From: JAJEFO01 sp965214325
GTDB lineage: Bacteria > Pseudomonadota > Alphaproteobacteria > Rhodobacterales > Rhodobacteraceae
Direction of reading: 5' to 3'
Length of the DNA stretch: 64,000 nucleotides
Assembly: GCA_965214325.1 (NCBI GenBank)
Contig: CBDCBG010000006.1
Location: 620,001-684,000 of the forward strand
A model generated the notes under the pieces. That model was not told the DNA's origin, searched no databases, and saw only the letters and a program-made list of their open reading frames with translations. Position 1 is the stretch's first letter. Each line of letters opens with the position of its first letter. The translations under genes were made by a program, and so were the position numbers. Positions 9,409 to 17,225 of this stretch are shown here, piece after piece.

Positions 9409-9440
9409 GCACGTGTCCGCTTTTCCTGGAGAGGTCTGCA

Positions 9441-10153
9441 ATGGTGCGCTTGGGCCTGCCCGAATCGGACTGCCCTGACATTCGGGAGCTGCACATGTTT
9501 TCGGACATGGCGGATGAGCAGTTCATGGCGCTCATCCGCGGCGCCTACGTTCAGAACTTTCCGCCACGCATCGAACTGATCACCGAAGGCGACCCGAGCG
9601 ATTTCCTGCACATCGTCGTATCCGGTTCCGTCGATCTGTTCTCGACGTGGAACGGGCGCGAGATAAGCATGGCAACCGTCTGGCCTGTCTCCACGTTCAT
9701 TCTCGCTGCAACGATCAAGGACGCCCCTTACCTGATGTCGGCAAGAACTCTTGAAAAGAGCCGCATCGCCCTGATCCCAAGCAAGGACGTCCGGGCCGCA
9801 TTTGACGCCGACCAGGGCTTTGCACGCGCCATCGTGTCGGAGCTTGCGCAATGTTACCGTACGGTCATCAAGGCGCAAAAGAATCCCAAGCTCAGAACTT
9901 CGCTCGAACGGCTTGCAAACTTCCTGCTGCGACAACAAGTGCATTCAGGTGACGCTACGGAATTCGACCTTCGGCATGAGAAGCGGCTGCTCGCGTCCAT
10001 GCTCGGCATGAGCCCGAGAATCTGAGCCGGGCATTCAAGGCCCTTCGTCCCTATGGCGTGGCCATCGACGGCAACCGCATAACGATTGCGGATCCCCAGG
10101 ATCTCAAGCAGTTCGCGAAACCCGATCCCCTCATTGACGATCCTTCGACTTGA
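9441..10153 (+). pseudogene. Crp/Fnr-family regulator of the nar locus, frameshifted in the HTH
   Basis: The intact part (9441-10025) encodes an N-terminal cyclic-nucleotide-binding-like beta-roll and a dimerisation helix, like NarR/DNR-type regulators next to nar genes. It lacks the N-terminal Cys cluster of FNR itself. The frame ends early at 10023-10025, within the recognition helix region after LASMLGMSP. If one base is restored near 10,014-10,020, translation resumes as ENLSRAFKALRPYGV, the expected recognition helix, and runs to a stop at 10151-10153. A single-base loss is therefore the likely lesion, unless it is a sequencing error. An AGAGG site precedes the ATG at 9441. The gene is divergent from the nar operon, and the IS30-type element lies between them. 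Confidence 0.82.
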
Positions 10154-10261
10154 GGTTCGGCTGAATGATCCGCCTTGTGATGCAGCGTCGCGGCCATGAT
10201 CCGGTTGCGAAGCGCGTCGGACCGCCGCGAATCCCACGGAACGCCGGAATCGCCAGGTTCC

Positions 10262-11356
10262 TCACGGCGCGCTGACGGTGCCGCCGCAGACGGGCTTCAT
10301 TGCACCCGTTGTTGCCGGAGCAGATGTCGGCAAACCCATGCAGGCCCTTGCCGCAAGAAAGGCGAATGCCTGCGCTTCAAGCATGTCGCCATCCATCCCG
10401 ATCTCCTCCACCGGAATGACCGGACAAGCGAGCGCATCAGAAACCAGCGCCATGATGCCAGGATTCCTTCGGCCCCCGCCAGAAACATGCACACGCATGG
10501 GCGCATTCGGGCAATGGGTCAGCCCAAGAGCGATCGCTTGCGCCACGCCAGCTGCGAGGGTTGCCGCAGCGTCGGCAGGCGAGCATGCAGACACTTCCGC
10601 GAGCCAGTCTGAAAATTCGTTTCTGTCCAGTGATTTAGGAGGTCGTCTTGAGAAGTACTCCTGGCTTGCAAGCAGGCGCTTCAGGATTTCCGCATCGACA
10701 TTTCCCGCAGAGGTCAACTGACCATCCTGATCCTGCGGCGCATTGAGCCGGGCCTGGCAGAGGTCATTGATTGGCGCATTGCCGGGCCCGGTGTCGAATG
10801 CAAGGCAGGCTCCCGGAAACTCGGGAGCTTCCCGCGAAGGGTCCAGCCAGGTGAGGTTCGCAACGCCTCCAATGTTGAGGAATGCGACCGGCTCGGTGAT
10901 CTCAAGCATTCGAGCGAGCGCAAAGTGATAGAACGGCGCAAGTGGCGCGCCCTGCCCTCCGCACCGCATGTCTTCCGAGCGGAAGTCCCAGACCACTGGC
11001 ACGCCGAGCGCATGTGCCAGCGACTGGCCGTCGCCGATTTGGCGCGTTCGTCCCTCGTCGGGAAGATGGAGTGTCGTCTGCCCGTGGAACCCTACCAGTT
11101 CCGCGTCCTCGAATCCGGAAAGCAGTTCGACATGCGCGGCTTCCACAACCTTGGCGGCGGCATCGATCTCGCTTCCGTCTTCGTGCCCCAAGGCGTATCG
11201 CAGGATCTCTCGTTCGGCCGCGGAATAAGGCCGGTATCCCGTCCTGCCGAATTCCAGGACGCGCGTCCCGTCGGTCCGGACCATTGCGGCATCCACCCCG
11301 TCCAGCGACGTGCCGGACATCGTGCCAGCCACCCAGAGCGAGCCTTCTTCAGCCAT
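10262..11356 (-). CDS. anmK: Anhydro-N-acetylmuramic acid kinase AnmK
   Basis: AnmK cleaves and phosphorylates 1,6-anhydro-MurNAc to MurNAc-6-phosphate during peptidoglycan recycling in the cytoplasm. The 364-residue protein has the family's N-terminal ATP loop GTMSGTSLDGVDAAMV (residues about 11-26), the central FDTGPGNAPIND and the C-terminal HVSGGGRRNPGIM adenosine-binding segment. Length is normal for the family. It is divergent from tyrS with about 70 bp between the two starts, an arrangement common in alphaproteobacteria. It is not in an operon with other recycling genes here. Confidence 0.95.
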   Translation of the reverse strand: MAEEGSLWVAGTMSGTSLDGVDAAMVRTDGTRVLEFGRTGYRPYSAAEREILRYALGHEDGSEIDAAAKVVEAAHVELLSGFEDAELVGFHGQTTLHLPDEGRTRQIGDGQSLAHALGVPVVWDFRSEDMRCGGQGAPLAPFYHFALARMLEITEPVAFLNIGGVANLTWLDPSREAPEFPGACLAFDTGPGNAPINDLCQARLNAPQDQDGQLTSAGNVDAEILKRLLASQEYFSRRPPKSLDRNEFSDWLAEVSACSPADAAATLAAGVAQAIALGLTHCPNAPMRVHVSGGGRRNPGIMALVSDALACPVIPVEEIGMDGDMLEAQAFAFLAARACMGLPTSAPATTGAMKPVCGGTVSAP

Positions 11357-11426
11357 CGCGTTTGCGTTGCCTTCGGGGCGCGTATAGAGGTCGTCGCCGC
11401 ATGGACGCAGAATATACGGAACGGCG

Positions 11427-12680
11427 ATGACCTATCACCCCAAATCGGACTTTCTTGCCATCGCGACATCTCGCGGGTTTCTGGCCGATTGCACCGACCT
11501 TTCCGCGCTCGACGAACAAATGCGCAAGGGAGCCGTCACGGGCTATATCGGCTTCGACCTGACGGCGACGTCGCTGCATATCGGAAACCTCGTGCAAATC
11601 ATGCTCTTGCGATGGATGCAGAGGACCGGGCACAGGCCGGTCACGCTGATGGGCGGCGGCACGACCAAGGTCGGCGATCCTTCGGGCAAGGACGAAATGC
11701 GCAAGATGCTGCCCGTCGAGAGGATCCGGGAAAATGCCGAGGGCATTCGCGAGGTCTTCACGCGCTACATTTCCTATGGCGACGGTCCTACGGATTCGCC
11801 GCTCGTGGACAATTCCGAGTGGCTCGACGACCTGGGATACATCGGCTTTCTGAGGGACATCGGGAAGCACTTCACGATCAACCGGCTCCTGGCCTTCGAA
11901 AGCGTGAGATCGCGCCTTGACCGGGAGCAGGCGCTTTCCTTCATCGAATTCAATTACATGCTTCTTCAAGCCTACGACTTTCTCGAATTGTACCGACGCT
12001 TCGGATGCACTCTGCAGATGGGCGGATCGGACCAGTGGGGCAACATCGTCTCGGGCACCGACCTGATCAGGCGCGTGGAAGGGATCGATGCCTTCGGCCT
12101 GACGACACCGCTCGTGACCCGTGCGGACGGTCGAAAGATGGGCAAGTCTGCAGAGGGTGCCGTCTGGCTGAACGAAGGCATGATGTCGAGCTACGAGTTC
12201 TGGCAGTGGTGGCGGAACGTGCCCGACGCTGATGTCCGGAAATTCCTGAAGATGTTCACGGAACTGCCCATGGACGATTGCGACAGGCTCGGGGCGCTCG
12301 GCGGATCGGAGATCAACGTGGCGAAGATTCGGTTGGCAAATGAAGTGACCACGCTTTGCCGGGGCGCCGAGGCGGCCCGTGCAGCGGAGGAGACTGCCCG
12401 GGAAGTCTTCGAGAAAGGCGGCGTGGGTGAAGAGTTGCCCACTCTGGAACTGACGCGCGAAGACGTTGGCGACGGAATTTCCGCCGCGCAACTCATCCTG
12501 CGTTCCGGACTTGCTAAGTCCGGAAGAGAGGCCAAGCGCCTCATCGCGGAGAACGGGGCAAGGGTCGACGACAAGCCGCTGACAGATGCAGGACTGATGT
12601 TTGACGTTGATGTGCTGGCCTCACCGATCAAGCTCTCGGCCGGCAGGAAACGACACGCCCTCGTCAAGCTGCAGGAATAG
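11427..12680 (+). CDS. tyrS: Tyrosyl-tRNA synthetase
   Basis: TyrRS charges tRNA-Tyr with tyrosine. The 417-residue protein has the class I HIGH-like motif SLHIGNL (near residue 50) and the KMSKS-like KMGKS (near residue 238). It ends with an S4 RNA-binding domain (SGREAKRLIAENGARVD). The tyrosine pocket GFDLTATSLH is typical of the TyrS group. Length and motifs are complete. It is divergent from anmK. A cognate tRNA-Tyr(GUA) gene is present elsewhere in the window at 60950-61033. Confidence 0.97.
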   Translation: MTYHPKSDFLAIATSRGFLADCTDLSALDEQMRKGAVTGYIGFDLTATSLHIGNLVQIMLLRWMQRTGHRPVTLMGGGTTKVGDPSGKDEMRKMLPVERIRENAEGIREVFTRYISYGDGPTDSPLVDNSEWLDDLGYIGFLRDIGKHFTINRLLAFESVRSRLDREQALSFIEFNYMLLQAYDFLELYRRFGCTLQMGGSDQWGNIVSGTDLIRRVEGIDAFGLTTPLVTRADGRKMGKSAEGAVWLNEGMMSSYEFWQWWRNVPDADVRKFLKMFTELPMDDCDRLGALGGSEINVAKIRLANEVTTLCRGAEAARAAEETAREVFEKGGVGEELPTLELTREDVGDGISAAQLILRSGLAKSGREAKRLIAENGARVDDKPLTDAGLMFDVDVLASPIKLSAGRKRHALVKLQE

Positions 12681-13382
12681 GCACTGCGTCTGGGCGCGCG
12701 ACCCCTGCGCCGCGCTTCCAAGGCGTGCGGCACGGCATCCGTCCAGCCGTGGCAGATACCTGGAACTCTTGTCGAAGGGCACCAGCCCGTCGCTGCGGTT
12801 CACCTCCAAGTTCCTATGATGCAGGCAATGCGTTTAGGCATGGGTGTCCATCGCGCGCCGGTTGTTCCGAACGACCTTGTCAAACCGGAGAAAGCGCACC
12901 GCGCGCACCATCAAGATGCCTCAGCCGAAAGAATGTGCCTGCACCGCATCGGACGACAGGCTTACCGGAATCGGCGCCTTCCCGAAATTCTGAGCTCATC
13001 GACATGATTGTCTCTGTGCCGTCGAATTGCAGCATGCGGTGAACCGCCAGTGATGGCGCGTGCAATCGGTTGACGATTTCGCAGTGCTGGCGTTTCGCCA
13101 AGCAACCCAGACTGCCGACGGCGAAAGGGCCAGCCGAAAGGGCATCGGAATTCCGAACATGACCGCGTTTCATGGAAGTGGCACGGCAGCCAGTGGAGCA
13201 GCTGGAGCGGTTCGGACGGAAAGGCAAGAGGTGGCGCCGACCTTGGCGGACCCTTCGGCGCCCGCTCGCCGCGACTTGATCTCCTCTCGCATGCGCTGTC
13301 ACCCATCGCGCCCTTGACGGCAGGCGTGGCTGCGGGCTGCCGTCAAGTTGCCGCACACATCATGATGGCACAAGCAGGTGGC
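12681..13382. other. Gene-free stretch between tyrS and sufT
   Basis: About 700 bp with no supportable gene. Short overlapping open frames occur on both strands, but none has a recognisable domain, a good ribosome site or consistent codon use. In related genomes sufT usually follows sufS/sufB/sufC/sufD. None of those is recognisable here, so this may be decayed or rearranged sequence. Confidence 0.5.
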
Positions 13383-13411
13383 TTTACTGGCAAGCGCTTA
13401 ATCCTTATATG
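13383..13411 (+). promoter_or_regulatory. Putative sigma70-type promoter of sufT-sufA
   Basis: A TTTACT -35 element (13383-13388) and a TATATG -10 element (13406-13411) are separated by 17 bp. A start near 13418 would give a leader of about 18 nt with an AGTGAGG ribosome site 5 bp before the ATG at 13436. This promoter overlaps the upstream in-frame ATG at 13409, so the downstream start is favoured. Confidence 0.5.
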
Positions 13412-13435
13412 ATCTCTAAACCAAGTGAGGTTGCC

Positions 13436-13801
13436 ATGACCGTTGAGCCGACCGAGCAGCTTGAGGGCACGCCGCTGATCGCGCCGTCGTCCACTGATCA
13501 TCCGCTCTACGACTCCATCGTGGAGGCGTGCCGGTCGGTGTACGATCCGGAAATTCCGGTGAACATCTATGATCTCGGCCTGATCTACACGATCGACATT
13601 TCGGGCGACGGGGCCGTCACCGTGCTGATGAGCCTGACCGCACCGGGATGTCCGGTTGCGGGAGAGATGCCTGGATGGGTGGCCGAGGCCGTGGAGCCCC
13701 TGCCCGGTGTCAGGCAGGTCGATGTTTCTCTCACCTGGGACCCGCCTTGGGGCATGGAGATGATGTCCGACGAAGCGCGGCTGGAACTGGGATTCATGTG
13801 A
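13436..13801 (+). CDS. sufT: SufT/MIP18-family iron-sulfur cluster assembly protein (DUF59)
   Basis: This 121-residue DUF59 (MIP18-like) protein belongs to the SufT group, which assists maturation of Fe-S proteins. The family motif DPEIPVNIYDLGLIY lies near residues 40-54 and the conserved Cys is in TAPGCPVAGEMP. The start at 13436 is preferred over an in-frame ATG at 13409 because the latter overlaps the -10 box. It ends TGATG, sharing one base with the sufA-like gene, so the two are likely co-translated. The rest of the suf cluster is absent from this position. Confidence 0.88.
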   Translation: MTVEPTEQLEGTPLIAPSSTDHPLYDSIVEACRSVYDPEIPVNIYDLGLIYTIDISGDGAVTVLMSLTAPGCPVAGEMPGWVAEAVEPLPGVRQVDVSLTWDPPWGMEMMSDEARLELGFM

Positions 13802-14190
13802 TGTTCGGAATTCCTGGAAAGGCGGCCTTGACCATGACGCCGGCGGCGGTTGGCCAGATCGCGAAACTCATGGAACGCGATGGCCGCGCGGGCCTTCGCA
13901 TTGGCGTGAAGAAGGGCGGCTGCGCAGGCATGGAATACACCATGGACTACGCTGATGACGTGGATCCGTTGGACGAGGTGGTGGAGAAGGATGGTGCACG
14001 CGTCATGATTGCGCCGATGGCGCAGATGTTTCTCTTCGGAACTGAAATCGACTACGAGAGTTCGCTGCTCGAGTCGGGCTTCAAGTTCCGGAACCCGAAT
14101 GTTGAAGACGCCTGCGGCTGTGGCGAATCCATCAAGTTCAGGGACGTCGACCAGCTTTCGGCCGAACGGGAAGCCGAGTCGGCGCAATGA
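13801..14190 (+). CDS. sufA: HesB/IscA/SufA-family iron-sulfur carrier
   Basis: This is an A-type carrier of 129 residues that holds and transfers Fe-S clusters. The three conserved cysteines are visible: one in KKGGCAGMEY and two in the C-terminal DACGCGESIKF (CxGCG type). The position directly after a DUF59 gene, with a 1-base overlap, is that of SufA in alphaproteobacterial suf operons. ErpA or IscA are alternatives on sequence alone. Downstream is tpiA, about 40 bp away. Confidence 0.88.
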   Translation: MFGIPGKAALTMTPAAVGQIAKLMERDGRAGLRIGVKKGGCAGMEYTMDYADDVDPLDEVVEKDGARVMIAPMAQMFLFGTEIDYESSLLESGFKFRNPNVEDACGCGESIKFRDVDQLSAEREAESAQ

Positions 14191-14227
14191 GTCTTCATCG
14201 CAGGACTTTCACGCGGCCCGGTGCTGA

Positions 14228-14974
14228 ATGATGCGCAGATTGGCGGCCGGCAACTGGAAGATGAACGGAACGGCCGAGAGCCTGGATGAAGCCCGGGCCC
14301 TTGCCGCGGCATTTCCGTCTCCGGACTGCGACATCCTGATCTGTCCGCCCGCGACGCTGTTGTCCCGTATGGCTGAAACTGCAGCGGGAACCGCCATCGC
14401 GTTTGGTGGGCAGGACTGTCACGCGAACGCGTCGGGCGCCCATACTGGTGACATATCGGCCGAAATGATCGCGGATGCCGGCGGCAGCTGCGTCATCGTC
14501 GGTCACTCCGAGCGGCGGGCCGGCCATGGTGAATCCGATGCCGAGGTCCGCAGAAAGGCCGTGGCAACTTGGGCCGCGGGTCTTGCCGCGATCATTTGCG
14601 TTGGCGAGACGCTGCAGGAAAGAGAGGCCGGCCGAACGATTGAGGTCGTGCGTGGCCAGCTCGGCGGATCGGTGCCCGATGGTGCAACCGGACAAAACAC
14701 TGTCATGGCCTACGAGCCGGTCTGGGCGATCGGGACCGGCAAGGTGCCCACGCTGGCGGAGATCGCGGAAGTGCACGAAGACATTCGCATGGAGCTGACC
14801 GCCCGCTTCGGAACCGAAGCACGGAAGATCCGGTTGCTTTACGGCGGCTCGGTGAAGCCGTCGAACGCGCACGGGATATTCGGCGTCCCGAACGTGGACG
14901 GTGCTCTTGTTGGCGGCGCGTCACTGAAGGCGGATGAATTCGGCTTGATCATCGCGCAGTTGGAGCGGGCGTAG
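14228..14974 (+). CDS. tpiA: Triosephosphate isomerase
   Basis: TpiA interconverts dihydroxyacetone phosphate and glyceraldehyde-3-phosphate. The 248-residue protein has the substrate Lys in AAGNWKMNG, the catalytic His in IVGHSERR, the catalytic Glu in AYEPVWAIGTGK (loop 6 follows) and the phosphate-binding LYGGSVKPSN. Two ATG codons are adjacent at the start (14228 and 14231); either is possible. No glycolytic gene is next to it. Confidence 0.97.
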   Translation: MMRRLAAGNWKMNGTAESLDEARALAAAFPSPDCDILICPPATLLSRMAETAAGTAIAFGGQDCHANASGAHTGDISAEMIADAGGSCVIVGHSERRAGHGESDAEVRRKAVATWAAGLAAIICVGETLQEREAGRTIEVVRGQLGGSVPDGATGQNTVMAYEPVWAIGTGKVPTLAEIAEVHEDIRMELTARFGTEARKIRLLYGGSVKPSNAHGIFGVPNVDGALVGGASLKADEFGLIIAQLERA

Positions 14975-15032
14975 CGTCCCTTGTGCCGCGATCCGGAAAT
15001 TCCGCAGCGCGAGAGGCAATGACATGAAATGC

Positions 15033-15054
15033 CGCGTGGCCGTTACGCCACGCG
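15033..15054. terminator. Hairpin between convergent tpiA and the isomerase gene
   Basis: CGCGTGGC and GCCACGCG form a perfect 8-bp stem with a 6-nt loop. The loop contains the stop codon of the minus-strand gene. It lies between two convergent genes and could act on both strands, but neither side has a long T run, so its strength is uncertain. Confidence 0.45.
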
Positions 15055-15645
15055 TGATTCCAGATGCTCCGCCAGGTGTTCCAGCCGATCCTGGCCCCAG
15101 AAACGCTTGTCATCGTCCGTTATGAAGAAGGGGGCGCCAAAGGCGCCGGCGTTCACCGCATCCTCAAGGTTCGCTTCATAGGTTTCCGCACCAGAGAGAA
15201 GCCCGCTGTCGGCAAGCCCGGGGTCGAAGCCGCCGGATTCAAGGCAGGACTTGATCACGGAATCTTCGGCGATGTCCTTCTCTTCCGCCCAGCAGGCCCG
15301 GGTCATTGCCGCGACCAGTTCTGCCAAGTCGCCGCTGCCGTCCTTCTGCGCCGCGATGATCGCGTAGGATGCGGGCGCAGGATTGGTCGGCCAGTGAGCC
15401 GGATGCAGGTTGATCGGCATTCCGGCGATCTTCGCGTTCCGCTCCATCTCGACAAGCCGGTATTCCTGGCGGGATACGTGCCGCTGCGCGGGCGGAACGC
15501 CCCCGGTTCGCGCGAACAGCGCCATCAGGTCCAGCGGCTTGTAGGTCATGGTCGCACCGTGTTTCGACGCAATCTCGCCGGGTCGTGTGCCGGCAAGGTA
15601 GCAGTTGGGCGAGAACACCCCGAGATAGTAGTCGATATGAGCCAA
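15043..15645 (-). CDS. DsbA-fold 2-hydroxychromene-2-carboxylate isomerase-like protein
   Basis: This 200-residue thioredoxin/DsbA-fold protein is of the HCCA isomerase (kappa-GST) family, which uses glutathione as cofactor. The N-terminus HIDYYLGVFSPNCYLAG holds the family's SP motif in place of a CxxC. The C-terminal AFGAPFFITDDDKRFWGQDRL (ending in the typical G.P.F...G...FWGQDRL) is strongly conserved. No ATG lies near the conserved start. A TTG at 15645, preceded by GGGAG, fits best; a GTG 12 bp upstream is the alternative. No naphthalene-pathway gene is nearby, so the substrate is unknown. Confidence 0.85.
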   Translation of the reverse strand: MAHIDYYLGVFSPNCYLAGTRPGEIASKHGATMTYKPLDLMALFARTGGVPPAQRHVSRQEYRLVEMERNAKIAGMPINLHPAHWPTNPAPASYAIIAAQKDGSGDLAELVAAMTRACWAEEKDIAEDSVIKSCLESGGFDPGLADSGLLSGAETYEANLEDAVNAGAFGAPFFITDDDKRFWGQDRLEHLAEHLESRVA

Positions 15646-15751
15646 TTCCGCCTCTCCCACACAAGTCAGTTTGCCTGACCGTACGCCCGTGTTAAGCGGT
15701 GTCAACTTTTGATTCCGCCGCGCGCACCGGCCAGGAAGGACACCGTTGCCA

Positions 15752-16768
15752 ATGCCCCAGATTGAAGGCCCGAAGATACTTGCCGGAAATTCAAATCCCT
15801 CAATGGCATCGGCTGTCTGCCGTAGGATGTCGATGCATTGCGGAACAAGCGTCGACCTGGTCAAGGCACGGGTTGAGCGCTTCAACGACGGCGAAATATT
15901 CGTGGAAGTGTTCGAAAACGTTCGTGGCGAAGAGACATTCATACTGCAGTCCACGTCAAACCCGGCCAACGACAACTTGATGGAATTGCTGATCATGGCC
16001 GATGCACTGCGACGGTCCTCCGCCCAGCGCGTAACGGCTGTCGTTCCCTATTTCGGCTATGCACGCCAGGACCGGCGAACAAAGTCCCGCGTTCCGATCT
16101 CGGCCAAGCTGGTTGCGAACATGATCGTGAGTGCCGGCATCGAACGAGTCTTGACCATGGACTTGCACGCTGCGCAGATTCAAGGCTTCTTCGACGTGCC
16201 GGTCGACAACCTTTACGCATCGCCGATCTTTGCGCTCGACATCAAGCACGCATTCAAGAAGAAACTTGACCAAGTCACAGTCGTTTCGCCGGATGTCGGT
16301 GGCGTCGCGCGAGCGCGCGAACTGGCCCAGCGCATCGGAGCCCCGCTGTCAATCGTCGACAAGAGACGTGAGCACCCCGGCGACGTGGCGGAAATGACCG
16401 TGATCGGAGAGGTGAAGGATCGGGTGTGCATTGTCGTTGACGACATCGTCGATACGGCAGGCACCTTGTGCAAGGCGGCCGAAACGCTGGTCAACGAGGG
16501 GGCGACGGAGGTTCACGCTTACATCACGCACGGCGTCCTCTCGGGACCCGCAATCGAACGCGTTACCGGATCCGTCATGAAGAGCCTTGCGATCACTGAC
16601 ACGATCGAATCCTCTGAGGAAACGAAAAAGGCGAAGAACATCCGGGTCATTCCAACCGCGCCAGTGTTTGCGCAGGCGATTCAGAACATCTGGCAGGGTA
16701 CCAGCGTATCAAGCCTGTTCAGCGCCACGATGCTGGAACCGATCTATGACGGGATGTACTCAAGCTGA
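15752..16768 (+). CDS. prs: Ribose-phosphate pyrophosphokinase
   Basis: Prs makes PRPP from ribose-5-phosphate and ATP for nucleotide, His and Trp synthesis. The 338-residue protein has the RFNDGEIFVE and PYFGYARQDR segments of the ATP site and the PRPP loop VVDDIVDTAGTL near residues 228-239. All are intact. An AGGAAGGA site at 15733-15740 precedes the ATG; an in-frame TTG at 15746 is a less likely start. It ends about 450 bp before the broken transposase. Confidence 0.95.
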   Translation: MPQIEGPKILAGNSNPSMASAVCRRMSMHCGTSVDLVKARVERFNDGEIFVEVFENVRGEETFILQSTSNPANDNLMELLIMADALRRSSAQRVTAVVPYFGYARQDRRTKSRVPISAKLVANMIVSAGIERVLTMDLHAAQIQGFFDVPVDNLYASPIFALDIKHAFKKKLDQVTVVSPDVGGVARARELAQRIGAPLSIVDKRREHPGDVAEMTVIGEVKDRVCIVVDDIVDTAGTLCKAAETLVNEGATEVHAYITHGVLSGPAIERVTGSVMKSLAITDTIESSEETKKAKNIRVIPTAPVFAQAIQNIWQGTSVSSLFSATMLEPIYDGMYSS

Positions 16769-17225
16769 CCCGTTGCCTCCGCGTTTCGCTGAACTGATTC
16801 ATCCAGGGGCACGCGGAGATCCCGTCCCACTGAAACTCCTCAGCTCTGCGGTCGCATAAGCGGGATTCCGCGTCGCGCCCGCCCGCAGGTCCCCGAATTG
16901 CGCCGCATGCGAGCCATGGACTGACCGGCGGCCTCCCAAGAGCGCACTCGTGATGGATTCCAGCGTATCGTGGATCTGCACTCGATGCGCCGTGGGTGCG
17001 ATTTCTGTATGGCGGATGGCGGTTTTTTCAGAGCGCTGAAATCACACGACATTTTCGAGGCCGTCTCCGGCGACGGCCGCTGATCCGGCGGATTCCGCGA
17101 AAATTCGCCGGGCGGGTCGCGTTCTTTCCATGTCTGGCGGACGCCTGGCCCTGACGGGCCGGTGTGGTAGAGCGTTCCTTGCATCAATCAAATGCCCCTG
17201 GACGGGGGCGGAAAGGAACGCTCCG
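16769..17225. other. Gene-free stretch between prs and the transposase remnant
   Basis: About 460 bp without a supportable gene. An 8-bp dyad CTCCGCGT/ACGCGGAG lies shortly after prs (about 16,778-16,820) but has no T run. The left end of the ISKra4-type element probably lies in the last part of this stretch; I could not match its terminal repeats. Confidence 0.4.

Noticed and set aside
12880..13356. A 158-codon minus-strand frame between tyrS and sufT
   Set aside because: Composition is typical of shadow frames; no domain, no ribosome site, and overlapping frames of similar length exist on the other strand.
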